A stretch of 64,000 nucleotides of DNA from Thermosediminibacter litoriperuensis (GTDB lineage: Bacteria; Bacillota; Thermosediminibacteria; Thermosediminibacterales; Thermosediminibacteraceae): contig NZ_VNHO01000012.1 of the NCBI RefSeq assembly GCF_008124715.1, forward strand, positions 1-64,000, read 5' to 3'. Both the position numbers and the translations under genes were made by a program. The notes under the pieces are model-generated. The model was given only the letters and a program-made list of their open reading frames with translations, did no database searches and had not been told where the DNA came from. Shown one piece after another: positions 15,672 through 25,625 of the stretch; the first letter of the stretch is position 1, and every line of letters starts with the position of its first letter.

Positions 15672-16752
15672 TCTTTATATACCCGTCAAGACCTTTTTTG
15701 AAAACCTTGGGGTCGAGGTGATAGTCCCGCCCCCCTGCAGCAAGAAAACTCTGGAACTCGGAGTGAAATATTCTCCTGAATTTGCCTGTTTGCCCTTGAA
15801 AATAAACATAGGCAATTTTATAGAAGCTCTGGAAATGGGAGCCGATACGATAGTGATGGCCGGAGGTATTGGCCCCTGCCGGTTTGGTTATTATTCCGAA
15901 GTGCAGAGGGAGATTTTAAGGGATCTAGGCTACAAGTTCAACATGATAGTACTGGATCCGCCTCAGGGACATTTTATGGACCTGGTAAAAAAACTCCTTG
16001 CGATAACCAATAAGAAAAGTTTCAGGCAAATTTCTTTAGCGGGAAGGCTGGCATGGGCTAAAGCATTGTTGCTCGACGAACTGGATAAGATGGCCAGCGC
16101 CATCAGACCTGTGGAGTTAAACAGGGGCGAGACCGACGCCATCTACAAAAATGCCCTAGAGCAAATCTCAAAAGCGGAAAGCGAGCAAGAATTGTTGGGT
16201 GTAAGACGAGAAATTCTAGAAAGAATGGCTGAAATTAAAAAAGACCCAGACAAATTACCCGTTAAAATAGGTCTGGTGGGAGAGATATACACGGTCCTGG
16301 AACCGTTCGTAAACCTTTTCGTGGAAAGGCAGCTGGGCGAACTTGGAGCCGCAGTGGAAAGGAGTATATATATAACCGAATGGGTCAGAGAAAACCTTTT
16401 GCCTTCTTTTTTGAAACCAAAAGAACACGGGCAGGTTCTAAAACTGGCTGAACCTTATATACGCTGCTTTGTGGGAGGTCACGGCCAGGAGTCGATTGCA
16501 CAGATCGTTAAATACTCCAGGGAAGGCTTCGACGGGGTTATACATCTTCTTCCATTTACTTGCATGCCTGAAATAGTTGCAAAAAGTACTATACCCTCGG
16601 TTGCCAGGATTCATTCGATTCCCGTTATGACGCTGGTGCTGGACGAGCATTCCGCCGAGGCAGGAGTAAGAACCCGCCTTGAAGCCTTTGTAGATTTGAT
16701 TCGCCAGAAAAAGGAGGAAAAGAGCTGTGACAGGGTGTTATCTGGGAATTGA
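15643..16752 (+). CDS. 2-hydroxyacyl-CoA dehydratase-like (DUF2229) protein, second of two
   Basis: 369 aa, GTG start. It starts KVTFPHMGNLYIPVKTFFENLG and repeats the cysteine pattern: SPEFACLPLKINIGN (about 47), GIGPCRFGYYSE (about 87) and LPFTCMPEI (about 306). It also shares the ending DEH-A-E-G-TRLEAFVD with the previous protein, so the two are distant paralogues and may form a heterodimer. It overlaps the activase gene by 26 nt, strongly suggesting coupled synthesis. Confidence 0.75.
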   Translation: MKVTFPHMGNLYIPVKTFFENLGVEVIVPPPCSKKTLELGVKYSPEFACLPLKINIGNFIEALEMGADTIVMAGGIGPCRFGYYSEVQREILRDLGYKFNMIVLDPPQGHFMDLVKKLLAITNKKSFRQISLAGRLAWAKALLLDELDKMASAIRPVELNRGETDAIYKNALEQISKAESEQELLGVRREILERMAEIKKDPDKLPVKIGLVGEIYTVLEPFVNLFVERQLGELGAAVERSIYITEWVRENLLPSFLKPKEHGQVLKLAEPYIRCFVGGHGQESIAQIVKYSREGFDGVIHLLPFTCMPEIVAKSTIPSVARIHSIPVMTLVLDEHSAEAGVRTRLEAFVDLIRQKKEEKSCDRVLSGN

Positions 16753-17698
16753 CGTAGGCTCTGTCAGTACTAATTTCGCTCTGATAGATGAAAATGGTAA
16801 TCTGTTAAAAAAGCTTTACCTGAGGACTGCGGGAAGGCCTATTGAAGCTATTACTAACGGTCTGAAAATGATTCAAGAGAGCTTTGAAGACGACATAAAG
16901 ATAATGGGAGTCGGTACTACGGGAAGCGGTCGGAAACTGGCCGCCGTTATCGTAGGGGCGGACGTCATAAAAAACGAAATTACAGCCCACGCTGTGGCAT
17001 GTATAACTGAATACCCCGATACCCGGACTATTCTGGAGATAGGAGGACAGGATTCAAAGATAATAATATTAAGGGATGGAGTTGTAGTTGATTTTGCGAT
17101 GAATACGGTATGTGCTGCCGGCACCGGTTCTTTTTTGGACAGACAGGCTCAGAGGCTGGGTATACCAATAGAGCGGTTCGGAGATATTGCCTTGATGTCG
17201 CAAAATCCCACCAGAATTGCAGGGCGCTGCGCTGTATTTGCGGAATCAGACATGATCCACAAACAGCAGATGGGATATAAAGTCGAGGATATTTTGAAAG
17301 GACTGTGTCAGGCCCTGGTAAGGAACTACCTGGCTAACGTTGCTAAGGGCAAGGAAATAAAATCGCCGGTTGTTTTTCAAGGTGGAGTTGCGGCAAACAC
17401 GGGAATAAAAAGGGCCTTTGAAGAAGAACTGGGTATGGAAATCATAATACCCAGATATTTCGATGTAATGGGAGCGTTGGGCGCTGCTATTCTTGCGAAG
17501 AAGTTCATGGCTCAAAATAAACGCGCTAAGACTAAGTTTGCAGGCTTTGAAGCAGCTTTTAGAGAGCATACGGCAGGAAGCTTCGAATGTCAGGGGTGCC
17601 CGAATTTATGCGAAGTAGTACAGATTTACGTCGACGGCAAGCTCGTCGCCCGCTGGGGTGATCGGTGCGGCCGCTGGTCTGCCGACATGGCGGTATGA
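16727..17698 (+). CDS. CoA-substrate-specific enzyme activase (BadF/BadG/BcrA/HgdC-type ATPase)
   Basis: 323 aa, GTG start. ASKHA ATPase fold: phosphate-binding loop GIDVGSVSTNFALID at 7-21 and GTTGSGR at 63-69. Cysteines C129 (NTVCAAGTG) and C168 (GRCAVF) are 39 residues apart, as in the cluster-bridging cysteines of HgdC, so a dimer holding one [4Fe-4S] cluster is expected. It also has an extra C-terminal Cys-rich tail (ECQGCPNLCEV and GDRCG) that classic HgdC lacks. It would use ATP hydrolysis to push an electron to the two DUF2229 partners. Last gene before the rpsB promoter. Confidence 0.85.
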   Translation: MTGCYLGIDVGSVSTNFALIDENGNLLKKLYLRTAGRPIEAITNGLKMIQESFEDDIKIMGVGTTGSGRKLAAVIVGADVIKNEITAHAVACITEYPDTRTILEIGGQDSKIIILRDGVVVDFAMNTVCAAGTGSFLDRQAQRLGIPIERFGDIALMSQNPTRIAGRCAVFAESDMIHKQQMGYKVEDILKGLCQALVRNYLANVAKGKEIKSPVVFQGGVAANTGIKRAFEEELGMEIIIPRYFDVMGALGAAILAKKFMAQNKRAKTKFAGFEAAFREHTAGSFECQGCPNLCEVVQIYVDGKLVARWGDRCGRWSADMAV

Positions 17699-17710
17699 TT
17701 CAAATTCATA

Positions 17711-17739
17711 TTGCATAAGCCGTTTTTTTGTGATATACT
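17711..17739 (+). promoter_or_regulatory. SigA-type promoter of rpsB-tsf
   Basis: TTGCAT at 17711-17716 and TATACT at 17734-17739 with a 17-nt spacer. It lies right after the activase stop and about 100 nt ahead of rpsB. Confidence 0.75.
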
Positions 17740-17757
17740 ATCATCCGGTAATTCACA

Positions 17758-17814
17758 CGCTGGGGATATTTCAGGGAGGGTGCCGGAAGGTCTCTCTGAA
17801 AGATGAGACCAGCG
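17758..17814 (+). promoter_or_regulatory. Structured 5' leader of rpsB
   Basis: An outer helix pairs CGCTGG (17758-17763) with CCAGCG (17809-17814). Inside, TTTCAGGGAG (17769-17778) pairs with CTCTCTGAAA (17792-17801), 10 bp with one G-T pair. The nested helices stand just before the ribosome site AAGGAGG. This looks like an autoregulatory r-protein leader, though I do not recognise a described family for it in Firmicutes. Confidence 0.5.
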
Positions 17815-17841
17815 GAGGAAAAAAACCAAGGAGGTAAAAAA

Positions 17842-18543
17842 ATGTCGGTCATTTCCATGAAACAGTTACTTGAAGCTGGCGTTCACTTCGGCCACCAGAC
17901 CAGAAGATGGAACCCAAAGATGAAGGAGTATATCTTTACCGAGAGGAACGGTATCTACATCATCGACCTGCAGAAAACCGTAAAGAAAATGGAAGAAGCC
18001 TACGAATTTGTGAAAAACCTGGCGGCCGAAGGCGGCAAGATACTGTTTGTAGGCACCAAAAAACAGGCTCAGGAATCTATCCAGGAAGAAGCAAAAAGGT
18101 GCGAGATGTTTTACGTCAACCAGCGCTGGCTCGGTGGAATGCTCACCAATTTTAAGACAATAAGAAAGAGGATTGAGCGCCTGAAGGAACTGGAGAGAAT
18201 GGAGGAAGAAGGCGTTTTCAACATCCTTCCCAAAAAAGAGGTATTGAACCTCAGGAGAGAAAAAGAGCGCTTGGAGAAGTACTTAGGCGGTATTAAGAAC
18301 ATGACTTCACTTCCCGACGCTCTCTTTGTGGTAGATCCGAGAAAGGAAAAGATAGCCGTATCCGAGGCCAGAAAATTAAAGATACCGATAATAGCCATTG
18401 TCGACACCAACTGCGACCCTGATGAGGTGGATTACGTAATACCAGGCAACGACGATGCCATCAGGGCTGTTAAGCTATTAACGGAAAAAATAGCCGATGC
18501 TGTGCTGGAAGGCAGGCAGGGAGTCCAGATGGCTGCCGAGTAA
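17842..18543 (+). CDS. rpsB: 30S ribosomal protein S2
   Basis: 233 aa from ATG 17842, seven bases after AAGGAGG; the longer frame would begin inside the leader. The protein starts [20 protein letters not shown] and contains [12 protein letters not shown] and [11 protein letters not shown], hallmarks of bacterial S2. It binds the head of the 30S subunit near S1's usual site. Its own promoter and leader lie upstream; tsf follows as in most bacteria. Confidence 0.97.
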   Translation: MSVISMKQLLEAGVHFGHQTRRWNPKMKEYIFTERNGIYIIDLQKTVKKMEEAYEFVKNLAAEGGKILFVGTKKQAQESIQEEAKRCEMFYVNQRWLGGMLTNFKTIRKRIERLKELERMEEEGVFNILPKKEVLNLRREKERLEKYLGGIKNMTSLPDALFVVDPRKEKIAVSEARKLKIPIIAIVDTNCDPDEVDYVIPGNDDAIRAVKLLTEKIADAVLEGRQGVQMAAE

Positions 18544-18620
18544 TTTTTCATGCTTATAAGGTAAGGGTGATTTGTCTTTTCCCATCCTTACCTTTAATAA
18601 TCTTTCAGGAGGTTTTGGGG

Positions 18621-19235
18621 ATGGTAAGTTCAGAACAGGTAAAAGAATTGAGAGAGCGCACAGGTGCGGGAATAATGGATTGTAAAAAGGCACTGGCCGA
18701 GGCCGGAGGCGATATGGAAAAAGCGATCGTCATCCTCAGAGAAAAAGGTCTCGCCAAAGCTGCAAAAAAAGTTGGGCGTACCGCTGCGGAGGGAATTATT
18801 GATGCATACATACATGGCGGCGGTAGGATAGGCGTACTGGTGGAAGTTAACTGCGAGACTGACTTTGTCGCGAGAAACGAAGAATTCAGAAACCTGGTGA
18901 AAGACATTGCCATGCAGATTGCTGCAGCCAACCCCAGGTACATCTCCCGCAGCGACGTTCCTCAGGAGGTTATAGAAAGAGAGCGGGAAATTCTAAAAGC
19001 ACAGGCGCTGAATGAGGGCAAACCCGCCCACATTGTGGACAAAATCGTAGACGGAAGGATAGAAAAATTTTTTGAAGAAAACTGCCTAATGGAGCAGCCT
19101 TTCATAAAAGATCCTGATAAAAAAGTATCCGAGTTAATTATGGAAAAAATTGCTTTGTTGGGAGAGAACATAACGATAACCCGCTTTGCCCGTTTTGAAA
19201 GAGGAGAAGCGGCGCCCAAAACGGAGCAGGAGTAG
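18621..19235 (+). CDS. tsf: Elongation factor Ts
   Basis: 204 aa from ATG 18621, preceded by AGGAGG. The N-terminal UBA-like domain has [19 protein letters not shown]; the EF-Tu-contact motif [13 protein letters not shown] lies at about 78-90. It is the short clostridial form compared with the 283 aa of E. coli. It recycles EF-Tu-GDP to EF-Tu-GTP. Followed by a strong terminator that closes the rpsB-tsf unit. Confidence 0.97.
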   Translation: MVSSEQVKELRERTGAGIMDCKKALAEAGGDMEKAIVILREKGLAKAAKKVGRTAAEGIIDAYIHGGGRIGVLVEVNCETDFVARNEEFRNLVKDIAMQIAAANPRYISRSDVPQEVIEREREILKAQALNEGKPAHIVDKIVDGRIEKFFEENCLMEQPFIKDPDKKVSELIMEKIALLGENITITRFARFERGEAAPKTEQE

Positions 19236-19240
19236 TTTTT

Positions 19241-19275
19241 AAAAAAGAGACACTAAAAGTGTCTCTTTTTTAAAA
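19241..19275 (+). terminator. Strong terminator after tsf
   Basis: AAAAAAGAGACACT at 19241-19254 pairs with AGTGTCTCTTTTTT from 19258, a 14-bp stem with a T-rich 3' arm; its A-rich 5' arm would also let it work on the other strand. Confidence 0.9.
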
Positions 19276-19343
19276 AAACAGCAGAATAAGAGAGGAATTT
19301 ATAACCAGAATATAGAATTAAACTTTTAAAAAGAGAGGGTTAA

Positions 19344-20060
<717 letters not shown>

Positions 20061-20064
20061 TCTT

Positions 20065-20622
20065 GTGGATAAGAAAATTTATAAAGAGACCGAGGAGAGG
20101 ATGAAAAAAGTACTAGGCAATCTGAAATCGGAGCTGGCGGCAATAAGGGCCGGCAGGGCATCTACGGCGCTGCTCGACAAAGTCTTTATAGACTATTACG
20201 GTGTGCCTACGCCCGTAAATCAGGTGGCCACCGTCAGCGTACCGGAACCCAGGATGATTCTAATTCAGCCCTGGGATGTCAAAATGTTAGGTGCCATCGA
20301 AAAGGCGATTTTAAAGTCTGATCTTGGCCTGACGCCTACCAGCGACGGCAAGGTAATAAGATTGGTTTTACCCGAGCTGACTTCGGAAAGGCGCAAGGAA
20401 CTGGTGAAAATGGCCAAGAAGAAAGCCGAGGATGCCAAGGTTCTCGTTCGAAACATACGCAGGGATGCCAACGACCTGGTGAAAAAAATGGAAAAGAACG
20501 GTGAAATTTCTGAGGACGACAGCAAGAGATCTCAGGAAGAAATACAGAAACTCACCGATAATTACGTTGAAGAGATAGAAAAGGCTTTTGCAAATAAAGA
20601 AAAAGAAATCATGGAGGTATAG
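20065..20622 (+). CDS. frr: Ribosome recycling factor
   Basis: 185 aa, GTG start 4 nt after pyrH. It matches RRF throughout: [14 protein letters not shown] near 18-31, [16 protein letters not shown] near 50-65 and a long charged coiled coil to the C terminus. With EF-G it splits post-termination ribosomes. The ribosome site of the next small gene lies in its last codons. Confidence 0.97.
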   Translation: MDKKIYKETEERMKKVLGNLKSELAAIRAGRASTALLDKVFIDYYGVPTPVNQVATVSVPEPRMILIQPWDVKMLGAIEKAILKSDLGLTPTSDGKVIRLVLPELTSERRKELVKMAKKKAEDAKVLVRNIRRDANDLVKKMEKNGEISEDDSKRSQEEIQKLTDNYVEEIEKAFANKEKEIMEV

Positions 20623-20624
20623 CA

Positions 20625-20828
20625 ATTACGAAAAACAATTTGGACTTAACCGGTTTTACACTGGAAGATGCCTTGGCCTTTTTAAGAGCTGAAGGTGTCA
20701 GGATCAGCGAGATCAAATACACCTTTCCTATTAAACAAAAAGATGATTATAATAGGGCAATAGTTGTGCGAGTCGATAAAAGCCCCAACGGCGACGGCGT
20801 CATTTTATTAGCGGCCTATTTTCGGTAA
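20625..20828 (+). CDS. Small unknown protein between frr and uppS, apparent ATT start
   Basis: 67 aa if read from ATT 20625. GGAGGT at 20613-20618 is six bases from this ATT, ideal spacing, whereas the first normal start, TTG 20640, is 21 bases away and has no site of its own. Read from the ATT the protein begins (M)TKNNLDLTGFTLEDALAFLR. It has a helix then strands (ISEIKYTFP and RAIVVRVDKSP), with no membrane segment. I do not know a function. If ATT is really used, translation is probably weak and sensitive to IF3, as for infC in E. coli. Confidence 0.65.
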   Translation: MTKNNLDLTGFTLEDALAFLRAEGVRISEIKYTFPIKQKDDYNRAIVVRVDKSPNGDGVILLAAYFR

Positions 20829-20834
20829 ATTATG

Positions 20835-20860
20835 TCCCCCTCCTCTGCGAGGGGGCTTTT
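20835..20860 (+). terminator. GC-rich hairpin before uppS
   Basis: CCCCCTC at 20836-20842 pairs with GAGGGGG at 20849-20855, followed by CTTTTC. The T-run is short, so it may be an attenuator more than a full stop. CCTCCT at 20839-20844 could alternatively pair with the uppS ribosome site AGGAGG at 20871-20876. Confidence 0.45.
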
Positions 20861-20881
20861 CGGCAAAATTAGGAGGATAAG

Positions 20882-21622
20882 ATGGTGAGTATCAAAGATC
20901 TTGATTTGGTAGACAGAAAAAAACTGCCGGACCATATAGCCATAATAATGGACGGTAACGGCCGGTGGGCCCAAAAACGTGGGCTTCCCCGAATTGCAGG
21001 TCATTGGGCCGGTGCGGAAAACCTTCGCAATATTGTAGAATTTTGTTCCGAACTAAACATAAAAGTCCTGACCGTTTATGCTTTTTCTACGGAAAACTGG
21101 AGAAGACCTCAGGACGAGGTAAAATCCATCCTCAACCTTCTCGTATATTACCTGAAAAAAGAAGTGGACAATTTAAACAGGAATAATATAAAATTAATGA
21201 TGACAGGCGAATGGCAAGAACTGCCACCCAGGGTCAGGGCGGAAATAGAGAAGTCTATCGAATTGACTTCGAATAATACTGGATTGATACTAAACGTGGC
21301 GCTAAATTACGGTTCCCGGCGCGAAATAGTACGGGCATGTAAAGACATATGCCAGATGGTTGCAAGCGGACAGTTGAACCCCGGGGACATTGATGAAAAA
21401 CTATTCGAAAAGCATCTGTTTACCGCAGGCCTTCCGGATCCGGACCTTTTGATCAGGCCCAGCGGAGAGCTGAGACTTAGCAATTTTCTTTTGTGGCAGA
21501 TAGCCTACTCTGAGTTGTGGTTCTGCGATACCTACTGGCCTGACTTTAAGAGGGAAGACCTGATAAATGCTATACTTGACTACCAGCGCAGGGAACGGAG
21601 ATTTGGGGGTTTAACGAAATAA
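20882..21622 (+). CDS. uppS: Undecaprenyl diphosphate synthase (cis-prenyltransferase)
   Basis: 246 aa, ATG after AGGAGGAT. Catalytic D24 lies in IIMDGNGRWAQKRG; further signatures are FSTENWRRP near 73-81 and DLLIRPSGELRLSNFLLWQ near 189-207. It makes C55 undecaprenyl diphosphate, the lipid carrier for peptidoglycan and wall polymers, from FPP and IPP. It is followed after 1 nt by cdsA. Confidence 0.96.
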   Translation: MVSIKDLDLVDRKKLPDHIAIIMDGNGRWAQKRGLPRIAGHWAGAENLRNIVEFCSELNIKVLTVYAFSTENWRRPQDEVKSILNLLVYYLKKEVDNLNRNNIKLMMTGEWQELPPRVRAEIEKSIELTSNNTGLILNVALNYGSRREIVRACKDICQMVASGQLNPGDIDEKLFEKHLFTAGLPDPDLLIRPSGELRLSNFLLWQIAYSELWFCDTYWPDFKREDLINAILDYQRRERRFGGLTK

Positions 21623-21623
21623 A

Positions 21624-22442
21624 ATGGATGAAGGTTTTATAACCAGAGTCTTAAGTGCCATAGTTGGGATTATTCTTCTTTGGTTCATAATAAACAGGGG
21701 AGAAGCAATCTTTTTGTCTTTTGTAGTGCTGATGAGTGCGGTTGCCAACTGGGAACTTCACAGGGCCTTTAAAAAGTCCGGTATAGATACCAAAATAGTC
21801 TACAGTACACTGACCGGTACATTACTGCTAACAACCGTCTATTTTCTGCCCAACGTAAAAATATTATTTTTACCCCTCTTCATTATAATAGTACTAAGCT
21901 TTTTCTCAAATATTGTAAATTATGAACGAAATAAAATGGAAGATATTGTATTCTCGATATTTTCTTTTATTTATACTTCCATCCCTCTTACTCATATAAT
22001 CCTGATTAGAAATCTTCAGCACGGGGTGGCTTTTGTATGGTGGGTATTTGTAACGACATGGAGCTGTGATACGTTGGCGTACATCACTGGAATGTTCGCC
22101 GGCCGCCACAAACTTGCACCCAACATAAGCCCTAATAAAAGTATCGAAGGCAGTATTGGCGGTATATTTGGAAGCATTGTGGCCAGCTTTTTGTTCGCCA
22201 GATTCACATTGCCGCAGATACCATTGTTTGACACAGTAACGGTGGGGTTGCTGGTGGGAATCCTCTCGCAGATCGGAGATTTATCTGCCTCTCTCATTAA
22301 AAGGTTCTGCAGGATAAAGGATTTTTCAAATTTGATCCCAGGCCACGGTGGAGTTCTGGATAGATTCGATAGCGCTCTTTTTTCTTTCCCCGTTGCATAT
22401 TATTATATTGTAATCGCTATTCAAAAGGGTGGTTTTCATTGA
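21624..22442 (+). CDS. cdsA: Phosphatidate cytidylyltransferase
   Basis: 272 aa, about eight membrane helices. The C-terminal CdsA signature is present: SLIKRFCRIKDFSNLIPGHG followed by GVLDRFDS, about residues 222-249. It makes CDP-diacylglycerol from phosphatidic acid and CTP, the precursor for phosphatidylglycerol and other phospholipids. It overlaps the next gene by 4 nt. Confidence 0.94.
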   Translation: MDEGFITRVLSAIVGIILLWFIINRGEAIFLSFVVLMSAVANWELHRAFKKSGIDTKIVYSTLTGTLLLTTVYFLPNVKILFLPLFIIIVLSFFSNIVNYERNKMEDIVFSIFSFIYTSIPLTHIILIRNLQHGVAFVWWVFVTTWSCDTLAYITGMFAGRHKLAPNISPNKSIEGSIGGIFGSIVASFLFARFTLPQIPLFDTVTVGLLVGILSQIGDLSASLIKRFCRIKDFSNLIPGHGGVLDRFDSALFSFPVAYYYIVIAIQKGGFH

Positions 22443-23497
22443 TTTTGAAGGCGGATTATAAACCTCTTGTTTACTTGGGGCTTACCATAGTGGTGGTATC
22501 TATCGTAATCGCTATTGTCCTTAGATATCTCCTGCCTTTTGCAGTAGGTATGGTAATAGCTTTAATGATAGACCCGATCGTAAACCGCATTGAATCAAAG
22601 TTGAGGATCGGCAGGGGCATTGTGGTTATGTTGGTGCTCACCGCAATCTTCTCAGCTCTCGGGTATCTTACGATCCTGGCTATTTCAAGGCTAACTTTTG
22701 AACTAGGAAAGTTGATAAACATTCTCCCGAACTACACCGATTACTTGAGCGCTATTTTGAGTGACATTGGTTCTTTTATGTTTTCAATTTCCGATATTAT
22801 TCCGCAAGCAGTCCTTGATTATCTTTTAAAAAATTGGGGCCAGATTATCACCTATTTGACGGGATTTTTATCGAACTTTTATACTTTTCTCGTAGAAAAA
22901 CTGGTTTTAATACCTAGTCTGCTGGTATTTCTCATTTTCACCTTTTTATCCAGTTACTTTTTTGCAAAAGATAAAAAAAGAATAATAAAATCCATGAGAA
23001 AAATATTGCCGCAAAATTGGCATAAAAAGCTGGAGAACATGCAACTGGAGCTTTTTATGTCCGTCGTAGGTCTTATAAAGGCCCAGATAATTTTGGTTAT
23101 GATCTCGACAATTATTACAATAGCAGGGTTTTACATTCTAAAGGTGGACTACGCATTGACCCTAGGTATAATCTGCGGAATCCTTGATATACTTCCCATC
23201 TTCGGACCAAGCATAATTTTTATTCCATGGGCTGTTTTTTCTGCAATTGTTGGGAATATAAAATTTGCCATAGCATTGATCGTCCTATACCTGGTAGTAG
23301 TCGGAAGCCGTCAGGTCCTGCAGGCAAAAGTCATTGGAACCCATCTGGGGCTGAACCCCATTGTGGCTCTCATATCAATCTATGTGGGAATAAAAGTGTT
23401 CGGTTTTCTTGGATTATTCATAGGGCCGATGGTGGCGGTTATTGTCAGGGCAGTAATTCAGTCTGGTTTTATCCCGCCCCTGGTGAACAGAACTTAA
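22439..23497 (+). CDS. AI-2E/YtvI-family permease-like membrane protein
   Basis: 352 aa, TTG start overlapping the cdsA stop. About eight helices; KADYKPLVYLGL at the start, and the C-terminal part holds GIICGILDILPIFGPSI and GLFIGPMVAVIVRAV, typical of the AI-2E (PerM/YtvI) family. Members include the sporulation-associated YtvI and the Na+/H+ antiporter-like TqsA group; the substrate here is unknown. In most Firmicutes the space between cdsA and rseP holds dxr; this permease stands there instead. Confidence 0.8.
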   Translation: MILKADYKPLVYLGLTIVVVSIVIAIVLRYLLPFAVGMVIALMIDPIVNRIESKLRIGRGIVVMLVLTAIFSALGYLTILAISRLTFELGKLINILPNYTDYLSAILSDIGSFMFSISDIIPQAVLDYLLKNWGQIITYLTGFLSNFYTFLVEKLVLIPSLLVFLIFTFLSSYFFAKDKKRIIKSMRKILPQNWHKKLENMQLELFMSVVGLIKAQIILVMISTIITIAGFYILKVDYALTLGIICGILDILPIFGPSIIFIPWAVFSAIVGNIKFAIALIVLYLVVVGSRQVLQAKVIGTHLGLNPIVALISIYVGIKVFGFLGLFIGPMVAVIVRAVIQSGFIPPLVNRT

Positions 23498-23518
23498 ATG
23501 CCTGGAAGGTGAAAAAAA

Positions 23519-24520
23519 TTGTACACTTTAATAGTCTCCATTATAGTTTTCGGCGCCCTAATATTTTTTCATGAATTGGGCCATTTCGTAACAGCAAAAT
23601 TGTGTGGTATAAAGGTAAATGAGTTCAGTTTGGGTTTCGGACCAGGCGTATTCTCGGTAAAGAAAGGCGAAACCCTGTATTCCGTCCGCGTGTTGCCTCT
23701 GGGCGGCTATGTGAGAATGGAAGGTGAGAACGAGAAAACGCAAGACCCTAGAGCTTTCAGCAATAAATCGGTCCCAGCGAGAATGGCGGTGATAATTGCC
23801 GGCCCCATGATGAACCTGGTGCTGGCTGTAATTCTGATAGCAGTAATAGGATTTTTTGCCGGCGTAGCCACTACAAAGGTTACAGTGATACCTGGTTCGC
23901 CTGCTGACATTTCCGGAATTGAAGACGGGGACGTCATATTAGCCGTCGATGACCGCAAAGTCGGCTCGTGGGATGAAACAGTCAGCCTAATAAGCCAGAG
24001 GCCTAATCAGACGCTGAAAGTGGAAGTTTTAAGAGACGGCAGGAAAATGGCTTTTAACGTCAAGTCATTGGTGGACCCTGATACGAAAAGGGGTATAATT
24101 GGTATTAAATCAGTGATCATCCGATATTCTCCTCTGCAGAGCCTAATGTCGGGTATTCAGAAAACGCTGTGGATATCGAGCATGATTTTCACCTCAATCC
24201 CTCAATTAGTGGGGGGAAAGGGGGTAGCTGATCTGGTCGGCCCCTTGGGTATCGTACACCTGGTAGGCGAAGCTGCAAGGGTTGGCATCTTTAACGTTCT
24301 ATATCTCACCGCATTTATAAGCATAAACCTGGGGCTTATAAACCTTTTACCAATACCAGCTCTGGACGGGAGCCGCCTGATTTTCCTTGTAGTGGAATTC
24401 CTCAGGGGAAAACCAGTGGATCCGGAAAAAGAAGGGCTGATTCACTTTATTGGTTTTGCGTTGCTCATGATATTGATGGGTTTTGTGCTCTACAGGGATT
24501 TTGTGAGATTATACATGTAA
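23519..24520 (+). CDS. rseP: Site-2 intramembrane zinc metalloprotease RseP/RasP
   Basis: 333 aa, TTG start after GGAAGGTGA. Zinc ligands H18-E19-L-G-H22 sit in the first helix; a single PDZ domain lies at about 115-195; the third zinc ligand motif NLLPIPALDG lies near 274-283. It cuts membrane-bound anti-sigma factors and signal-peptide remnants within the membrane. It is typically followed by ispG, as here. Confidence 0.94.
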   Translation: MYTLIVSIIVFGALIFFHELGHFVTAKLCGIKVNEFSLGFGPGVFSVKKGETLYSVRVLPLGGYVRMEGENEKTQDPRAFSNKSVPARMAVIIAGPMMNLVLAVILIAVIGFFAGVATTKVTVIPGSPADISGIEDGDVILAVDDRKVGSWDETVSLISQRPNQTLKVEVLRDGRKMAFNVKSLVDPDTKRGIIGIKSVIIRYSPLQSLMSGIQKTLWISSMIFTSIPQLVGGKGVADLVGPLGIVHLVGEAARVGIFNVLYLTAFISINLGLINLLPIPALDGSRLIFLVVEFLRGKPVDPEKEGLIHFIGFALLMILMGFVLYRDFVRLYM

Positions 24521-24542
24521 AGGCATATGAGGGGAGTACAAA

Positions 24543-25625
24543 GTGAGAGAGAAGTATTTAATAAAAAGGCGGAGGACAAAAAAGGTATATGTGGGCGGGA
24601 TCGGCATAGGGGGAGATTTTCCAGTCACCGTCCAGTCGATGACGAATACAAAAACCCATGACGTCAGGTCCACTGTCAATCAGATTCTGTCTCTTGAGGA
24701 AGCAGGATGTGACCTAGTGCGCGTTGCCGTACCTGACACGGCGGCGGCCGAAGCTATAGCCGAAATAAAGAAAAATATCCACATTCCGCTGGTGGCCGAC
24801 ATCCATTTCGATTACCGGCTGGCGCTGGAGGCAGTAAAAAACGGAGCCGATAAAGTGAGAATAAATCCCGGTAACATAGGAGGGCTGGACAGGATAAGAA
24901 AGGTGGTTGAAGCCGCCCGCGAAAGACGCATTCCTATAAGGATAGGGGTGAACTCCGGTTCACTGGAAAGGGACATACTGGATAAATACGGGGCCCCTTG
25001 CGCCGAAGCCTTGGTAGAAAGCGCTTTGAGGAATGTAAGCATCCTTGAAGGGCTTGATTTTGGCGATATCGTAATTTCGATAAAGTCTTCCGATGTGCTA
25101 ACCACCGTAAGAGCTTATGAGCTACTGGCGCAGAAGGTGGATTATCCTTTTCACCTCGGGGTAACCGAAGCGGGAACTAAATTTTCGGGCACGGTGAAAT
25201 CCTCGGTCGGGTTAGGGATACTGCTTTACGAAGGAATAGGAGATACTATTAGAGTATCGCTGACCGGCGATCCTGTCGATGAAGTCAGGGCGGGCAAAGA
25301 AATACTCAAAAGTTTGAACTTGATCGAAAGCGGAGTCAATCTCATTTCGTGTCCGACTTGCGGCAGGTGCGAAATAGATCTGATAGGTATGGCAAGGGAA
25401 GTTGAGGATAAACTGAAAGATATAAAAAGACCTATCAAAGTGGCCGTTATGGGTTGTATAGTGAACGGTCCGGGGGAAGCCAGGGAAGCCGATATCGGTA
25501 TTGCCGGCGGTACCGGTAGGGTAGCTGTCTTTAAAAAAGGGCGCATACTAAAAACAGTACCTGCAAGCGAAGCGGTTGAGGTCCTGATATCGGAGATACA
25601 CAAAATGCTGGAGGAAGATAAATAA
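24543..25625 (+). CDS. ispG: 4-hydroxy-3-methylbut-2-enyl diphosphate synthase
   Basis: 360 aa, GTG start after GGGGAG. TIM-barrel start [15 protein letters not shown] near 27-41, cluster ligands C270, C273 and C305 ([11 protein letters not shown] and [10 protein letters not shown]), with E312 as the remaining ligand. It reduces MEcPP to HMBPP in the MEP isoprenoid pathway, feeding uppS. Its presence means the MEP route is used, so a dxr gene must lie elsewhere. Confidence 0.96.
   Translation: MREKYLIKRRRTKKVYVGGIGIGGDFPVTVQSMTNTKTHDVRSTVNQILSLEEAGCDLVRVAVPDTAAAEAIAEIKKNIHIPLVADIHFDYRLALEAVKNGADKVRINPGNIGGLDRIRKVVEAARERRIPIRIGVNSGSLERDILDKYGAPCAEALVESALRNVSILEGLDFGDIVISIKSSDVLTTVRAYELLAQKVDYPFHLGVTEAGTKFSGTVKSSVGLGILLYEGIGDTIRVSLTGDPVDEVRAGKEILKSLNLIESGVNLISCPTCGRCEIDLIGMAREVEDKLKDIKRPIKVAVMGCIVNGPGEAREADIGIAGGTGRVAVFKKGRILKTVPASEAVEVLISEIHKMLEEDK

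Noticed and set aside
20835-20860. Counting the hairpin before uppS as a fourth ribosome-site mask
   Set aside because: Its main stem does not include the uppS ribosome site; only an alternative 6-bp pairing would, which is too weak to claim.
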